Shown: one piece after another, positions 1 through 6,202 of the stretch
How positions within the stretch are numbered: the first letter of the stretch is position 1
Layout of the letters: each line of letters opens with the position of its first letter
DNA from: CAZDUS01 sp964535015
Lineage (GTDB): Bacteria; Verrucomicrobiota; Kiritimatiellia; CAIKKV01; CAITUY01
Direction of reading: 5' to 3'
Length of the DNA stretch: 6,237 bases
NCBI GenBank assembly: GCA_964535015.1
Contig: CAZHRU010000124.1
Location: forward strand, 1-6,237
Position numbers and translations under genes: made by a program
Notes under the pieces: generated by a model
Seen by the model: the letters and a program-made list of their open reading frames with translations, nothing else
The model's database searches: none
What the model was told of the DNA's origin: nothing

Positions 1-1679
1 AGCAGGGCGGGCAGGTCGGGATCCTCGCTGAATCCGTAGCGGGCAATGATGCGGATGAAGCCGGCCTCAAGGCGCTCGATGGTTACCCGGTCGGTGTCGG
101 CAATCCGCGGCACTTCCTCGTTCATGACGCGCAGGAGCACGACGGTTTCGTGCAGGACCCTGTTGTGCTTGTAGTTGTGCAGCAACGGGCGCGGCACGGC
201 ATAGGCGTTGCCCGTCAGGAAGATGGCGATGCCGGGAACCCGCAGGGGAAGGGAGTGGAGGACTTCCTTCAGGAAGTCGGCCAGGGGCAGGCTTTCGGCG
301 GCCATTTTGCGGCTCATCAGGAGGCGGCCGCGGTTCCAGGTGACCATGATGGTGAACATCACGATGGCGACACAGAGGCCCACCCAGCCGCCATGGGGAA
401 GTTTGAGGATGTTGGAGGCGAAGAAGGTGGTGTCGAGGATGTAGAGGGGCGCGGTGACGAGGACGATCAGGGCGGGATGCCAGTGCCACTTCCGGCGCAT
501 GAAGATGGTGAGCATGACGGTGGTCAATAACATCGTCATGGACACCGCAAGGCCGTAGGCGCCGGCAAGTCCGTCGGAGTTGCGGAATCCGAGCACGAGC
601 GAGACCGTGCCGACGAGCAGCATGCCGTTCACGGCGGGCAGGTAGACCTGGCCGATGGTGGATTCCGAGGTGTGGACGATATTCTGGCGCGGGCAGTAGC
701 CGAGTTGCATGGCCTGGCGTGTCAGGGAGAAGGCGCCGGAAATGACGGCCTGAGAGGCGATGACGGTGGCGGCGGTGGCGAGGATGACCAGTGGGTAGAG
801 CATGGAATTGGGGGCCAGGCGGTAGAAGAGGTGGGTTTGGGCCGCCGGTTCATTGAGGTGCATGAGAAGGTAGGCGCCCTGTCCGAAGTAGTTGATCAGC
901 AGGGCGGGAAGGACGAGGGTGAACCAGCCGACGCGGATCGGCAGGCGGCCGAAGTGGCCCATGTCGAGATAGAGATCCTCGCCGCCGGTCATACACAGGA
1001 AGACGGTTCCCATGGTGATGAAGGCGTGGAAACGGTGTTCGACAAAGAAGGCGATGGCGTAGGCGGGATTCATGGCGGACAGGACGGCGGGAGCCTGTGC
1101 GATGTGCCGGAGGCCGAGCATGGCGATGACAACGAACCAAATGGCCATGATCGGGCCGAAGACTGTGCCGACGCGCTGACTGCCGTGTCGCTGGAACCAG
1201 AAGAGGCCAACCAGGATGACGAGGGACAAGGGGACGACCCATTTGTGCAGGGCAGGGGTGGCCACTTGAAGCCCTTCGATGGCGCTCAGGACGGAGATGG
1301 CGGGAGTGATGAGTCCATCGCCGTAGAGGAGGGCGGCGCCGAACAGTCCGCACCCGATGATAATCCGGGTGGCGAGTGTTGGTGTCGTGTTGGCGTCGTG
1401 ACGGATGAGTGCGGTGAGGGCGAGGATGCCGCCTTCGCCGCGGTTGTCGGCGCGCAGGACGAGGGTCAGGTATTTGAGGGTGATCAGGCCGGCCAGGGAC
1501 CAGAAGATCAGGGACAGGACGCCAAGGATGGAGGCCGGGGTAGGAGGGGTGGCCTCGTTGAAGCAAAGGCGGAAGGCGTAGAGGGGGCTGGTGCCGATGT
1601 CGCCGTAGACGACGCCCAGGGCGGCAAGGGTCAGGCCGGCTGTCATTCCAAATTTTGTTTCCCGTGCGGATGCCTTCAT
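1..1679 (-). CDS. kup: Kup-family low-affinity potassium transporter, downstream copy, C-terminus cut by window edge
   Basis: Multi-pass inner-membrane protein expected to take up K+ with H+ by symport (KUP/HAK/KT family). Starting at the ATG at 1679-1677, 559 codons plus two bases can be read without a stop. Visible landmarks are VVYGDIGTSPLY in the first membrane helix (about residues 23-34, with the family's conserved Asp at 27), RADNRGEGG (77-84), YGDGLITPAISVLSAIEGL (119-137), GGEDLYLDMGHFG (232-244), and TVIASQAVISGAFSLTRQA (305-323). The start of the cytoplasmic C-terminal domain (LLHNYKHNRVLHE, then RYGFSEDPD at 548-556) matches the upstream paralogue. About 80-90 residues should be missing beyond the window. 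The start overlaps the stop of the upstream kup as ATGA and has no clear Shine-Dalgarno, so its translation is probably coupled. Unusual: the signature commonly written GGEALYADMGHFG reads GGEDLYLDMGHFG here. The family call is secure; ion specificity is inferred from the family. Confidence 0.95.
   Translation of the reverse strand, partial: MKASARETKFGMTAGLTLAALGVVYGDIGTSPLYAFRLCFNEATPPTPASILGVLSLIFWSLAGLITLKYLTLVLRADNRGEGGILALTALIRHDANTTPTLATRIIIGCGLFGAALLYGDGLITPAISVLSAIEGLQVATPALHKWVVPLSLVILVGLFWFQRHGSQRVGTVFGPIMAIWFVVIAMLGLRHIAQAPAVLSAMNPAYAIAFFVEHRFHAFITMGTVFLCMTGGEDLYLDMGHFGRLPIRVGWFTLVLPALLINYFGQGAYLLMHLNEPAAQTHLFYRLAPNSMLYPLVILATAATVIASQAVISGAFSLTRQAMQLGYCPRQNIVHTSESTIGQVYLPAVNGMLLVGTVSLVLGFRNSDGLAGAYGLAVSMTMLLTTVMLTIFMRRKWHWHPALIVLVTAPLYILDTTFFASNILKLPHGGWVGLCVAIVMFTIMVTWNRGRLLMSRKMAAESLPLADFLKEVLHSLPLRVPGIAIFLTGNAYAVPRPLLHNYKHNRVLHETVVLLRVMNEEVPRIADTDRVTIERLEAGFIRIIARYGFSEDPDLPAL
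1676..1679 (-). promoter_or_regulatory. ATGA stop/start overlap coupling the two kup genes
   Basis: On the minus strand the bases ATGA contain the ATG of the downstream kup (1679-1677) and the TGA of the upstream kup (1678-1676). The upstream bases hold only a weak GGA, not a full Shine-Dalgarno. Such overlaps usually allow ribosomes to reinitiate, so the two proteins are likely made from one message in linked amounts. The overlap is seen directly; the coupling is inferred. Confidence 0.75.
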
Positions 1680-3613
1680 AATTCCATTTGCACGCCGACT
1701 TCGATGACGCGGTTAGGCGGGATCCGGAAGAACTTCGAGGCATCCCAGGCGTTGCGGGACAGGAATGAGAACAAGGTTTTCCGCCAGGGACGCATGTCGG
1801 GGCGGCGGGTCAGGATGAGGGTTTCGCGGCCGAGGAAGAACGTGCATTTCATGGGGTCCAGATCGAGCCCCTCCACCTTCAGTGAACGGAGCAACGAGGA
1901 GAGGTCCGGGTCTTCGCTGAATCCGTAGCGGATGAGGATCTGGTAGAAGCCCTCGGGCAAAGCCCTGACCACTGTCCGTTCCTCGGGGGGAATGTGGGGG
2001 ATCTCCTCGGTTTTGACGCTGACCAGCACGATGGTTTTGTGAAGGATCTTGTTGTGTTTGTAGTTATGCAGGAGGGTGCGTGGGATGCCGTTGGGATTAC
2101 CGGAGAGGAATATCGCCACGCCGGAGACGCGGTAGGGGTTGGTCTTGCGCACCTCCTCGATGAAGTAGTCGATCGAGAGGGATGCCTCCGCCATTTTCTG
2201 GCCAAGGATGGTCCGTCCGCGTTGCCAGGTGGACATGATGGCGATAAAGGCCATGGAAATGGTGATGGGGACCCAGCCGCCCTCGGCGATTTTCATCATA
2301 TTCGAGCCAAAGAACGTCATGTCCAGCAGGAGGAGGGGAATGGCGATCAGGGCGACAACGCTCCAGGGCCACGACCAGAGGCGGCGCATGACGCCGATCA
2401 TGAAAATGGTGGTGATCAGCATGGTGAGCGAGACGGCCACGCCATAGGCGCCGGCGAGGCTGTCGGATGTTCTGAAGCCGAGGACCAGGAGTACGGTGCC
2501 GATGAGCATCAGGGCGTTGACCAATGGCAGGTAGACCTGGCCGATGGTCTCGCTGGACGTATGGATGATGGAGAGGCGCGGGCAGAAGCCGAGTTGGATG
2601 GCCTGGCGCGTCATGGAGAAGGCGCCGGAGATGATCGCCTGGGAGGCGATGACGGTGGCGGCGGTGGCGAGGACGATCATTGGGTAGAGCGCCCAGTGCG
2701 GCACATTCCGGTAGAAGAGGTTGGCGATCAGGTCCTGGTGCAGAGCGGTCTGGCCGTTGATCAGGGTGACTGATGCGGGATCGGCCAGTTGGTGCAACAT
2801 CCAGGCGCCCTGGCCGCAGTAATTCAGGAAAAGGCCGGGCAGGACGAGGGTGAACCAGCCGAAGCGAAGCGGGCCGGCGCCGAAATGGCCCATATCGGCG
2901 TAGAGGGCCTCGCCGCCGGTGACGGCCAGAAACACGGCTCCCATGGTGATGAAGGCCTGCCAGTGGTTAGCGGCGAAGAACTGCACGGCATGCCAGGGAT
3001 TCAGGGCTTTCAGTATCTCCGGCGCCTTGAGAATCGAGACCAGTCCAATGATGGCGATGGCGCTGAACCAGAGTAGCATGATCGGGCCGAAGATGGAGCC
3101 TACGGCCTGGGTCCCGTGGCGTTGAACCCAGAACAGGGCGATGAGGACGACCAGGGCGATGCAAACGATGGTCCGGGGGTGGAAGGGGACCGCGCCCATA
3201 TTCAGTCCCTCCACGGCGCTGAGCACGGAGATGGCCGGGGTGATCAGGCCATCCCCATACAGGAGGGAGGCTCCGAAAAGGCCGAGGAAGGTATAGGCGG
3301 CGAATCGTTTCCCGCTTTTCCGGTCCTGATTGACCAGGGCCAGCAGTGCCAGGATGCCGCCTTCGCCGCGGTTATCGGCGCGGAGTACCAGGGCGAGATA
3401 CTTGATGGTAATCAGGATGATCAGGGCCCAGAGGATCATGGAGATGATGCCGAGGATATTGGCCTCGGTCGGAGCGACGCCGCATCCCGGGCTGAAGCTG
3501 ACGCGGGTGGAGTAGAGGGGGCTGGTGCCGATGTCGCCGTAGACGACGCCAAGGGCGGCGAGGGTTAGTCCGGTCAATGCTCCCATTCGTGATTTCGGGG
3601 AAGATGTCTGCAT
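1676..3613 (-). CDS. kup: Kup-family low-affinity potassium transporter, complete upstream copy
   Basis: A complete 645-residue KUP/HAK/KT-family K+ uptake protein, close to the usual 620-650 residues, expected in the inner membrane with about 12 helices and a cytoplasmic C-terminal domain. Landmarks are VVYGDIGTSPLY (23-34, Asp27), RADNRGEGG (78-86), YGDGLITPAISVLSAVEGL (119-137), the intact signature GGEALYADMGHFG (233-245), TVIASQAIISGAFSMTRQA (320-338), and the typical family ending IPPNRVIEVG (631-640). The loop at about residues 276-302 is some 13-14 residues longer than in the neighbouring copy. It is the first gene of a two-gene operon, and its TGA shares bases with the ATG of the next kup. 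The start at 3613 has only a weak upstream GGA. The next in-frame ATG (residue 10) is no better supported and would leave little before the first helix. Divergent to the hydrolase gene. Confidence 0.96.
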   Translation of the reverse strand: MQTSSPKSRMGALTGLTLAALGVVYGDIGTSPLYSTRVSFSPGCGVAPTEANILGIISMILWALIILITIKYLALVLRADNRGEGGILALLALVNQDRKSGKRFAAYTFLGLFGASLLYGDGLITPAISVLSAVEGLNMGAVPFHPRTIVCIALVVLIALFWVQRHGTQAVGSIFGPIMLLWFSAIAIIGLVSILKAPEILKALNPWHAVQFFAANHWQAFITMGAVFLAVTGGEALYADMGHFGAGPLRFGWFTLVLPGLFLNYCGQGAWMLHQLADPASVTLINGQTALHQDLIANLFYRNVPHWALYPMIVLATAATVIASQAIISGAFSMTRQAIQLGFCPRLSIIHTSSETIGQVYLPLVNALMLIGTVLLVLGFRTSDSLAGAYGVAVSLTMLITTIFMIGVMRRLWSWPWSVVALIAIPLLLLDMTFFGSNMMKIAEGGWVPITISMAFIAIMSTWQRGRTILGQKMAEASLSIDYFIEEVRKTNPYRVSGVAIFLSGNPNGIPRTLLHNYKHNKILHKTIVLVSVKTEEIPHIPPEERTVVRALPEGFYQILIRYGFSEDPDLSSLLRSLKVEGLDLDPMKCTFFLGRETLILTRRPDMRPWRKTLFSFLSRNAWDASKFFRIPPNRVIEVGVQMEL

Positions 3614-3628
3614 AAATCCACTAAAAAA

Positions 3629-3642
3629 GTCATTTCAATGAC
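3629..3642. promoter_or_regulatory. 14-nt palindrome upstream of kup, possible operator
   Basis: GTCATT-TC-AATGAC is a perfect inverted repeat with 6-base arms and a 2-base centre. It sits 16-29 bases upstream of the first kup start, in the divergent gap (3614-3751) shared with the hydrolase gene, where a repressor could block kup transcription or early elongation. No regulator gene is adjacent and a short palindrome can occur by chance. The rest of the gap holds a G-rich tract (3681-3695) and no convincing strong promoter for kup. Confidence 0.25.
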
Positions 3643-3713
3643 ATGGTTGGGCGAAATAGTAAAGGTTTTTGCGTACACAGGGGGCGCAGGGGGGGCAGAG
3701 GAAATTCCCCCTT

Positions 3714-3741
3714 TTGCTTCACGTCAGAGATTTCATAGAAT
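3714..3741 (+). promoter_or_regulatory. Weak candidate promoter for the hydrolase gene
   Basis: TTGCTT (3714-3719) and TAGAAT (3736-3741) are separated by 16 bases. The -10 box matches the sigma70 consensus at five of six bases, but the -35 box at only three. Transcription would start near 3748, just before the ATG at 3752, giving an almost leaderless message and excluding the ATG at 3740. This is a tentative pattern match. Confidence 0.2.
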
Positions 3742-3751
3742 GGCGGACACT

Positions 3752-5302
3752 ATGAAACAGATCGTCGCTTTGCTTCTCGGGACCGTGCTTTCCGCCTCGG
3801 CCGCCGTGTTCCAGTACACGGTGCCTGTTTCGACGACCAAGAATCCGAGTGCGGCGTTCCTCTGGTTGCCGCCCGAAGCTCTTAAGATCCGCGGCGTCAT
3901 CCTGGCGGGCATGACCCTCATGGAGCGCGAAATGGTCAAGGATGTTGTGATCCGCCAGGCTTGTGCGGACCAGGGCCTCGCGATCGTCTTTCTGAAAACT
4001 GGCTTGGCCGGAGCGGACTTGCAGAAAGTTCTTGATGATCTGGCGAAGGTGTCCGGCTACGAGGAACTGGCGACGGCGCCGTTACTGTTCGTCGGCCACT
4101 CGGCGGGCGGTCCGCAGGCGCACGACATGGCGGTGAAGTACGCAGACCGATGTTTCGGCCTTGTTCAGTACCGGGGCGGTGGTCCGTGGCACGGAGCGAT
4201 CCCACTTGCGCCGGGCATTCCGTCGTTGATGATGGTCGGGCAGTTTGACGAGTTTGGTGGTCAGATGCGGAGCGAGAATGGACGTGAGAACGCATGGGAA
4301 GGTTCCTGCGAGGGACTGGCCAGTTACCGGGCGACCAACGAAACGCGGCTGGCCAGTATGGTCGTCGAGCCCGGGGCTGGCCATTTTCCGTGGTCGGACC
4401 GCAATGCGGCGTATCTGGCCTTGTGGCTCAAGAAAGCCGGCGCGGCCATCGGCGGCCCGATTGATTACCGAGCCGGCTGGCTCACCGATCTCAATCTTCG
4501 TGTTGCCGGTGAGTGCGCGGCTTATGCTGACTACAAGGGCGACAAGACCAAGACGAGTTGGCACTTCGATGCCGAACTTGCCAAGGCCACGCTTGCCTAC
4601 CACGTCGGGCTAGCCGGCAAGCAGGACCAGTTCATCAAGTGGAGCGACAGTTTCTGGGTAGATGCCGGCACCCGGTACTACTTCATGAACTTGAAGTGGG
4701 TCGGCGACGGCCAGACGTTCGAGGTCCATCCGCAATATGCCGACAGGTATCCCGCGCCGCAGCCCAGCGGCGGGCCGCGTTGGGCCCAGACGGGTCAGCC
4801 CGCCGGGCATTCCACGGCGCCCATCCAACTCAAACAGGCGAGCGGTCCCGTCGTTGCGACGGCCACCAACACCTTCCGCGTGCAGTTCGACAACCTCGCC
4901 CCGGCCGCCGAGGGGATGGGGCGTGTGACGTTCATGGCCTACAGTGTTGGCGACGCCGAATACCGGTACACGGAGCAGGTGGGCATGATGCCGCGCGGTT
5001 ATGGTGGTCTGAATACCGGCAAGGACCAGACGCTCACGTTCCCGGAGATCGGCGACCTCAAGGCCGACAGCGGGCCGGTGGAGTTGAAAGCGACCAGCGA
5101 TGCCGGGTTGCCGGTGGAGTACTACGTTGCCTACGGTCCTGCCGTTGTGGAGGCCGGGACGCTCAAGCTGACGGACGTGCCGGCGCGCGCCACGTATCCC
5201 ATCGAGATCAAGGCGGTCGCGTACCAGATCGGCAGTGGCGTTGAACCGAAAGTCAAAGGAGCCAAGCCCGTCGAGCAAATCCTGAAAATCGGGAAGCCGT
5301 GA
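3752..5302 (+). CDS. Exported alpha/beta-hydrolase with C-terminal Ig-like domain
   Basis: A 516-residue probable secreted or periplasmic esterase-type hydrolase; the substrate is unknown. Residues 1-18 look like a Sec signal peptide: MK, a hydrophobic core, then ASA-A before VFQY. An alpha/beta-hydrolase domain covers about residues 20-235. It has the nucleophile elbow GHSAGG (Ser117), a likely acid in GQFDEFG (Asp166) and a likely catalytic His in GAGHFPW (His211), in the expected order and spacing. Residues from about 240 to 430 are unassigned, with several Trp/Tyr and possible beta strands. The tail (about 441-514) looks like a bacterial Ig-like domain: ATSDAGLPVEYYV, then GPAVVEAGTLKL, ending VEQILKIGKP. 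The same frame is open back to 3638, but that stretch reads like non-coding DNA. I chose the ATG at 3752 because it places the signal peptide at the N-terminus and is preceded by GGCGGA; the ATG at 3740 is the alternative and adds MADT. The gene stands alone, divergent from kup. Confidence 0.85.
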   Translation: MKQIVALLLGTVLSASAAVFQYTVPVSTTKNPSAAFLWLPPEALKIRGVILAGMTLMEREMVKDVVIRQACADQGLAIVFLKTGLAGADLQKVLDDLAKVSGYEELATAPLLFVGHSAGGPQAHDMAVKYADRCFGLVQYRGGGPWHGAIPLAPGIPSLMMVGQFDEFGGQMRSENGRENAWEGSCEGLASYRATNETRLASMVVEPGAGHFPWSDRNAAYLALWLKKAGAAIGGPIDYRAGWLTDLNLRVAGECAAYADYKGDKTKTSWHFDAELAKATLAYHVGLAGKQDQFIKWSDSFWVDAGTRYYFMNLKWVGDGQTFEVHPQYADRYPAPQPSGGPRWAQTGQPAGHSTAPIQLKQASGPVVATATNTFRVQFDNLAPAAEGMGRVTFMAYSVGDAEYRYTEQVGMMPRGYGGLNTGKDQTLTFPEIGDLKADSGPVELKATSDAGLPVEYYVAYGPAVVEAGTLKLTDVPARATYPIEIKAVAYQIGSGVEPKVKGAKPVEQILKIGKP

Positions 5303-5340
5303 GGCGTCATGACTTGTTCCGCTTGCGCGATTGCCGTATT

Positions 5341-5375
5341 GGTCGGCGGGGTTGCCGCAGTCCAACATGCCGACC
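5341..5375 (+). other. Inverted repeat downstream of the hydrolase gene
   Basis: GGTCGGC (5341-5347) and GCCGACC (5369-5375) are perfect 7-base complementary arms around a 21-base loop, about 40 bases after the hydrolase stop. They could fold in the transcript and slow polymerase or protect the 3' end. No U-tract follows, so this is not a standard intrinsic terminator. The rest of the 5303-5440 gap shows no gene I can support. Confidence 0.2.
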
Positions 5376-5444
5376 TGCAAGAAGTCCCACATTGACGGGA
5401 AAGACGTGGCGAGCGATCCAAGACGAACTCATGCAGTTGACCGC

Positions 5445-5472
5445 TTGACAATAGTAACGGATAGGGTACTAT
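5445..5472 (+). promoter_or_regulatory. Sigma70-type promoter of the toxin-antitoxin operon
   Basis: A perfect -35 box TTGACA (5445-5450) is followed after 16 bases by TACTAT (5467-5472), four of six matches to TATAAT. Transcription should start near 5478-5481. The toxin ATG is at 5482, so the predicted message has essentially no leader. It is the best promoter match in the window and lies directly before the two-gene operon. Confidence 0.6.
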
Positions 5473-5473
5473 T
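5450..5473. promoter_or_regulatory. Inverted repeat over the -10 box, likely autoregulatory operator
   Basis: AATAGTA (5450-5456) and TACTATT (5467-5473) are perfect 7-base inverted arms with a 10-base spacer. The right arm contains the whole -10 box and the left arm starts at the last base of the -35 box. Type II antitoxins, alone or with their toxin, commonly repress their own promoter through such sites. The HTH antitoxin encoded by this operon is the natural candidate to bind here. The repeat is seen directly; its role is inferred. Confidence 0.45.
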
Positions 5474-5481
5474 AAACCAGT

Positions 5482-5817
5482 ATGGAAATACGGGAATACA
5501 TGGAGCGTGGCCAGTCGCCATTTGCGGAATGGTTCGACGGACTGGATGCGGGCATGGCGGCACGGGTCGATCGGTATATCCGGCGCATGGAGGCGGGCAA
5601 TTTCGGGGCGGCAAAGGCGTTAGGCGGTGGCGTCAATGAGTTGCGTTTGGATTTCGGACCGGGCTACCGGGTGTATTACGGGATGGACGGCAAGACGTTG
5701 GTGATCCTGTTGGCCGGTGGCGATAAGCGGCGGCAATCCGCCGACATAGCGACCGCCAAAGAACGATGGAAAAGATACAAGGAGGCGAAACAACATGGCA
5801 CTGACAAGAGACTATAA
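5482..5817 (+). CDS. Type II toxin, RelE/ParE superfamily (HI1419/Gp49-like addiction module killer)
   Basis: A 111-residue probable toxin of the Gp49-like/HI1419-type group. Related RelE/HigB-fold toxins are generally ribosome-dependent mRNA endonucleases in the cytoplasm, though activity is not proven for every member. Family features are the N-terminal helical segment with PFAEWFDGLD (13-22), RVDRYIRRMEAGNFG (28-42), the core strand pair ELRLDFGPGYRVYYG (53-67), and LLAGGDKRRQSADIATA (76-92) followed by the basic ERWKRYKEAK. Arg56, Arg63 and the Lys82-Arg84 cluster are the obvious candidates for RNA contact. The start lies only about 10 bases after the -10 box, with no Shine-Dalgarno, so the toxin may be translated from a leaderless message. 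Its last 23 bases overlap the antitoxin gene. The toxin-first order is typical of this family and of HigBA. Confidence 0.9.
   Translation: MEIREYMERGQSPFAEWFDGLDAGMAARVDRYIRRMEAGNFGAAKALGGGVNELRLDFGPGYRVYYGMDGKTLVILLAGGDKRRQSADIATAKERWKRYKEAKQHGTDKRL
5779..5785 (+). promoter_or_regulatory. Strong Shine-Dalgarno for the antitoxin, inside the toxin gene
   Basis: AAGGAGG lies 9 bases before the antitoxin ATG at 5795 and within the toxin coding sequence. It is the only near-perfect ribosome binding site among the starts in this window. It fixes the antitoxin start and suggests the antitoxin is translated more strongly than the toxin, whose start has none. Confidence 0.75.
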
Positions 5818-6112
5818 GGCGACCGTCTTGGCGCGGATTCAACGCGACCCTAAGTTTGCGCGGGCACTCTACGCCGAAGCACTGAACGCCCTGCTTGAAG
5901 GCGATACCGCCGAGGGGTTTTCCATGCTCCGCGATTTGGTCCACGCCAAGATCACGTTCAAGACATTGGCGAGCGAAACGGGCTTCGGGGAAAAGGCATT
6001 GCACCGGATGCTGGGCAAGAAAGGCAATCCCCGGAGTCAAAACCTGTTTGTCATCACGAAGGTCATACGGGAGGACTTGGGTGTCACACACCGCGTGATA
6101 GTCAACGCATGA
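5795..6112 (+). CDS. Type II antitoxin with helix-turn-helix (HI1420-type addiction module antidote)
   Basis: A 105-residue DNA-binding antitoxin expected to neutralise the toxin encoded just upstream and to repress the shared promoter. The N-terminal part (LTRDYKATVLARIQRDPKFA, residues 3-22) and the helix with YAEALNALLEGD (26-37) resemble HI1420-type antidotes. The XRE-like helix-turn-helix is at about 53-90: ITFKTLASETG, then the likely recognition helix GEKALHRMLGKKGNP, then NLFVITKVIREDLGV. The start is set by AAGGAGG 9 bases upstream. It overlaps the toxin gene by 23 bases in another frame, as is common in such pairs. A likely operator lies at 5450-5473. No intrinsic terminator is visible between its stop and the tRNA fragment. 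Confidence 0.88.
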   Translation: MALTRDYKATVLARIQRDPKFARALYAEALNALLEGDTAEGFSMLRDLVHAKITFKTLASETGFGEKALHRMLGKKGNPRSQNLFVITKVIREDLGVTHRVIVNA

Positions 6113-6154
6113 ATGATAACCTGCCCCGAGTCCTATACCCGAAACAATTTTAAC

Positions 6155-6202
6155 TGGTAGAAGTGGAGGGACTCGAACCCACGACCCGCTGATTAAGAGT
6201 CA
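6155..6202 (-). pseudogene. tRNA-Lys(CTT) 3' fragment, candidate attachment (att) site
   Basis: On the minus strand the sequence runs from tRNA position 29 to the CCA end (6157-6155). It includes loop CTCTTAA with anticodon CTT (6197-6195), a variable region, a T-arm with the invariant TTCGAGT loop, acceptor strand CACTTCT, discriminator A and CCA. The 5' half is missing. Anticodon-stem positions 29-31 still pair with 39-41, but 28 and 27 do not pair with 42 and 43. The next 35 bases, enough room for the missing half, contain no D-arm or AGAAGTG acceptor strand. The T-stem also has a U-U mismatch at 50/64, so it is unlikely to be functional. Tyrosine integrases often recombine within tRNA 3' halves and leave exactly this remnant at the far end of the element. 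The identity as a partial tRNA-Lys is strong; the att role is inferred. Confidence 0.8.

Noticed and set aside
850..1743. 297-codon minus-strand frame overlapping the kup junction
   Set aside because: It is out of frame with the true Kup reading frame and gives an Arg/Pro/His-rich product. The real frame runs from 1679 off the left edge.
672..1928. 418-codon open frame on the plus strand opposite the kup genes, with similar ones at 1994-2773 and 3116-3568
   Set aside because: They are antisense to well-conserved Kup coding sequence. Their low-complexity G/D/E-rich translations are the usual shadow of GC-rich membrane-protein codons read backwards.
3688..3715. A-GGGGG / CCCCC-T complementary runs followed by TTTT, resembling an intrinsic terminator
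   Set aside because: It lies just upstream of a gene rather than after one, the stem is a homopolymer of alternative registers, and the T-run is only four bases.
3638..3739. N-terminal extension of the hydrolase frame
   Set aside because: Its translation comes from a G-rich intergenic tract and the kup-side palindrome, has no domain features, and would bury the signal peptide about 38 residues from the N-terminus.
4610..5392. 260-codon minus-strand frame opposite the hydrolase gene
   Set aside because: The plus-strand frame has a signal peptide, a catalytic triad and domain similarity; the opposite frame shows no recognisable motif.
5371..5448. Short open frame containing TGKTWRAIQDELMQLTA after the hydrolase gene, possible gene remnant
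   Set aside because: Only about 25 codons, with no start codon or recognisable family; it runs into the toxin-antitoxin promoter.
6127..6175. CGAGTCC (6127-6133) complementary to GGACTCG (6169-6175), possible terminator for the antitoxin
   Set aside because: The right arm is part of the tRNA T-arm, the loop is 35 bases and no T-run follows; chance pairing is more likely.
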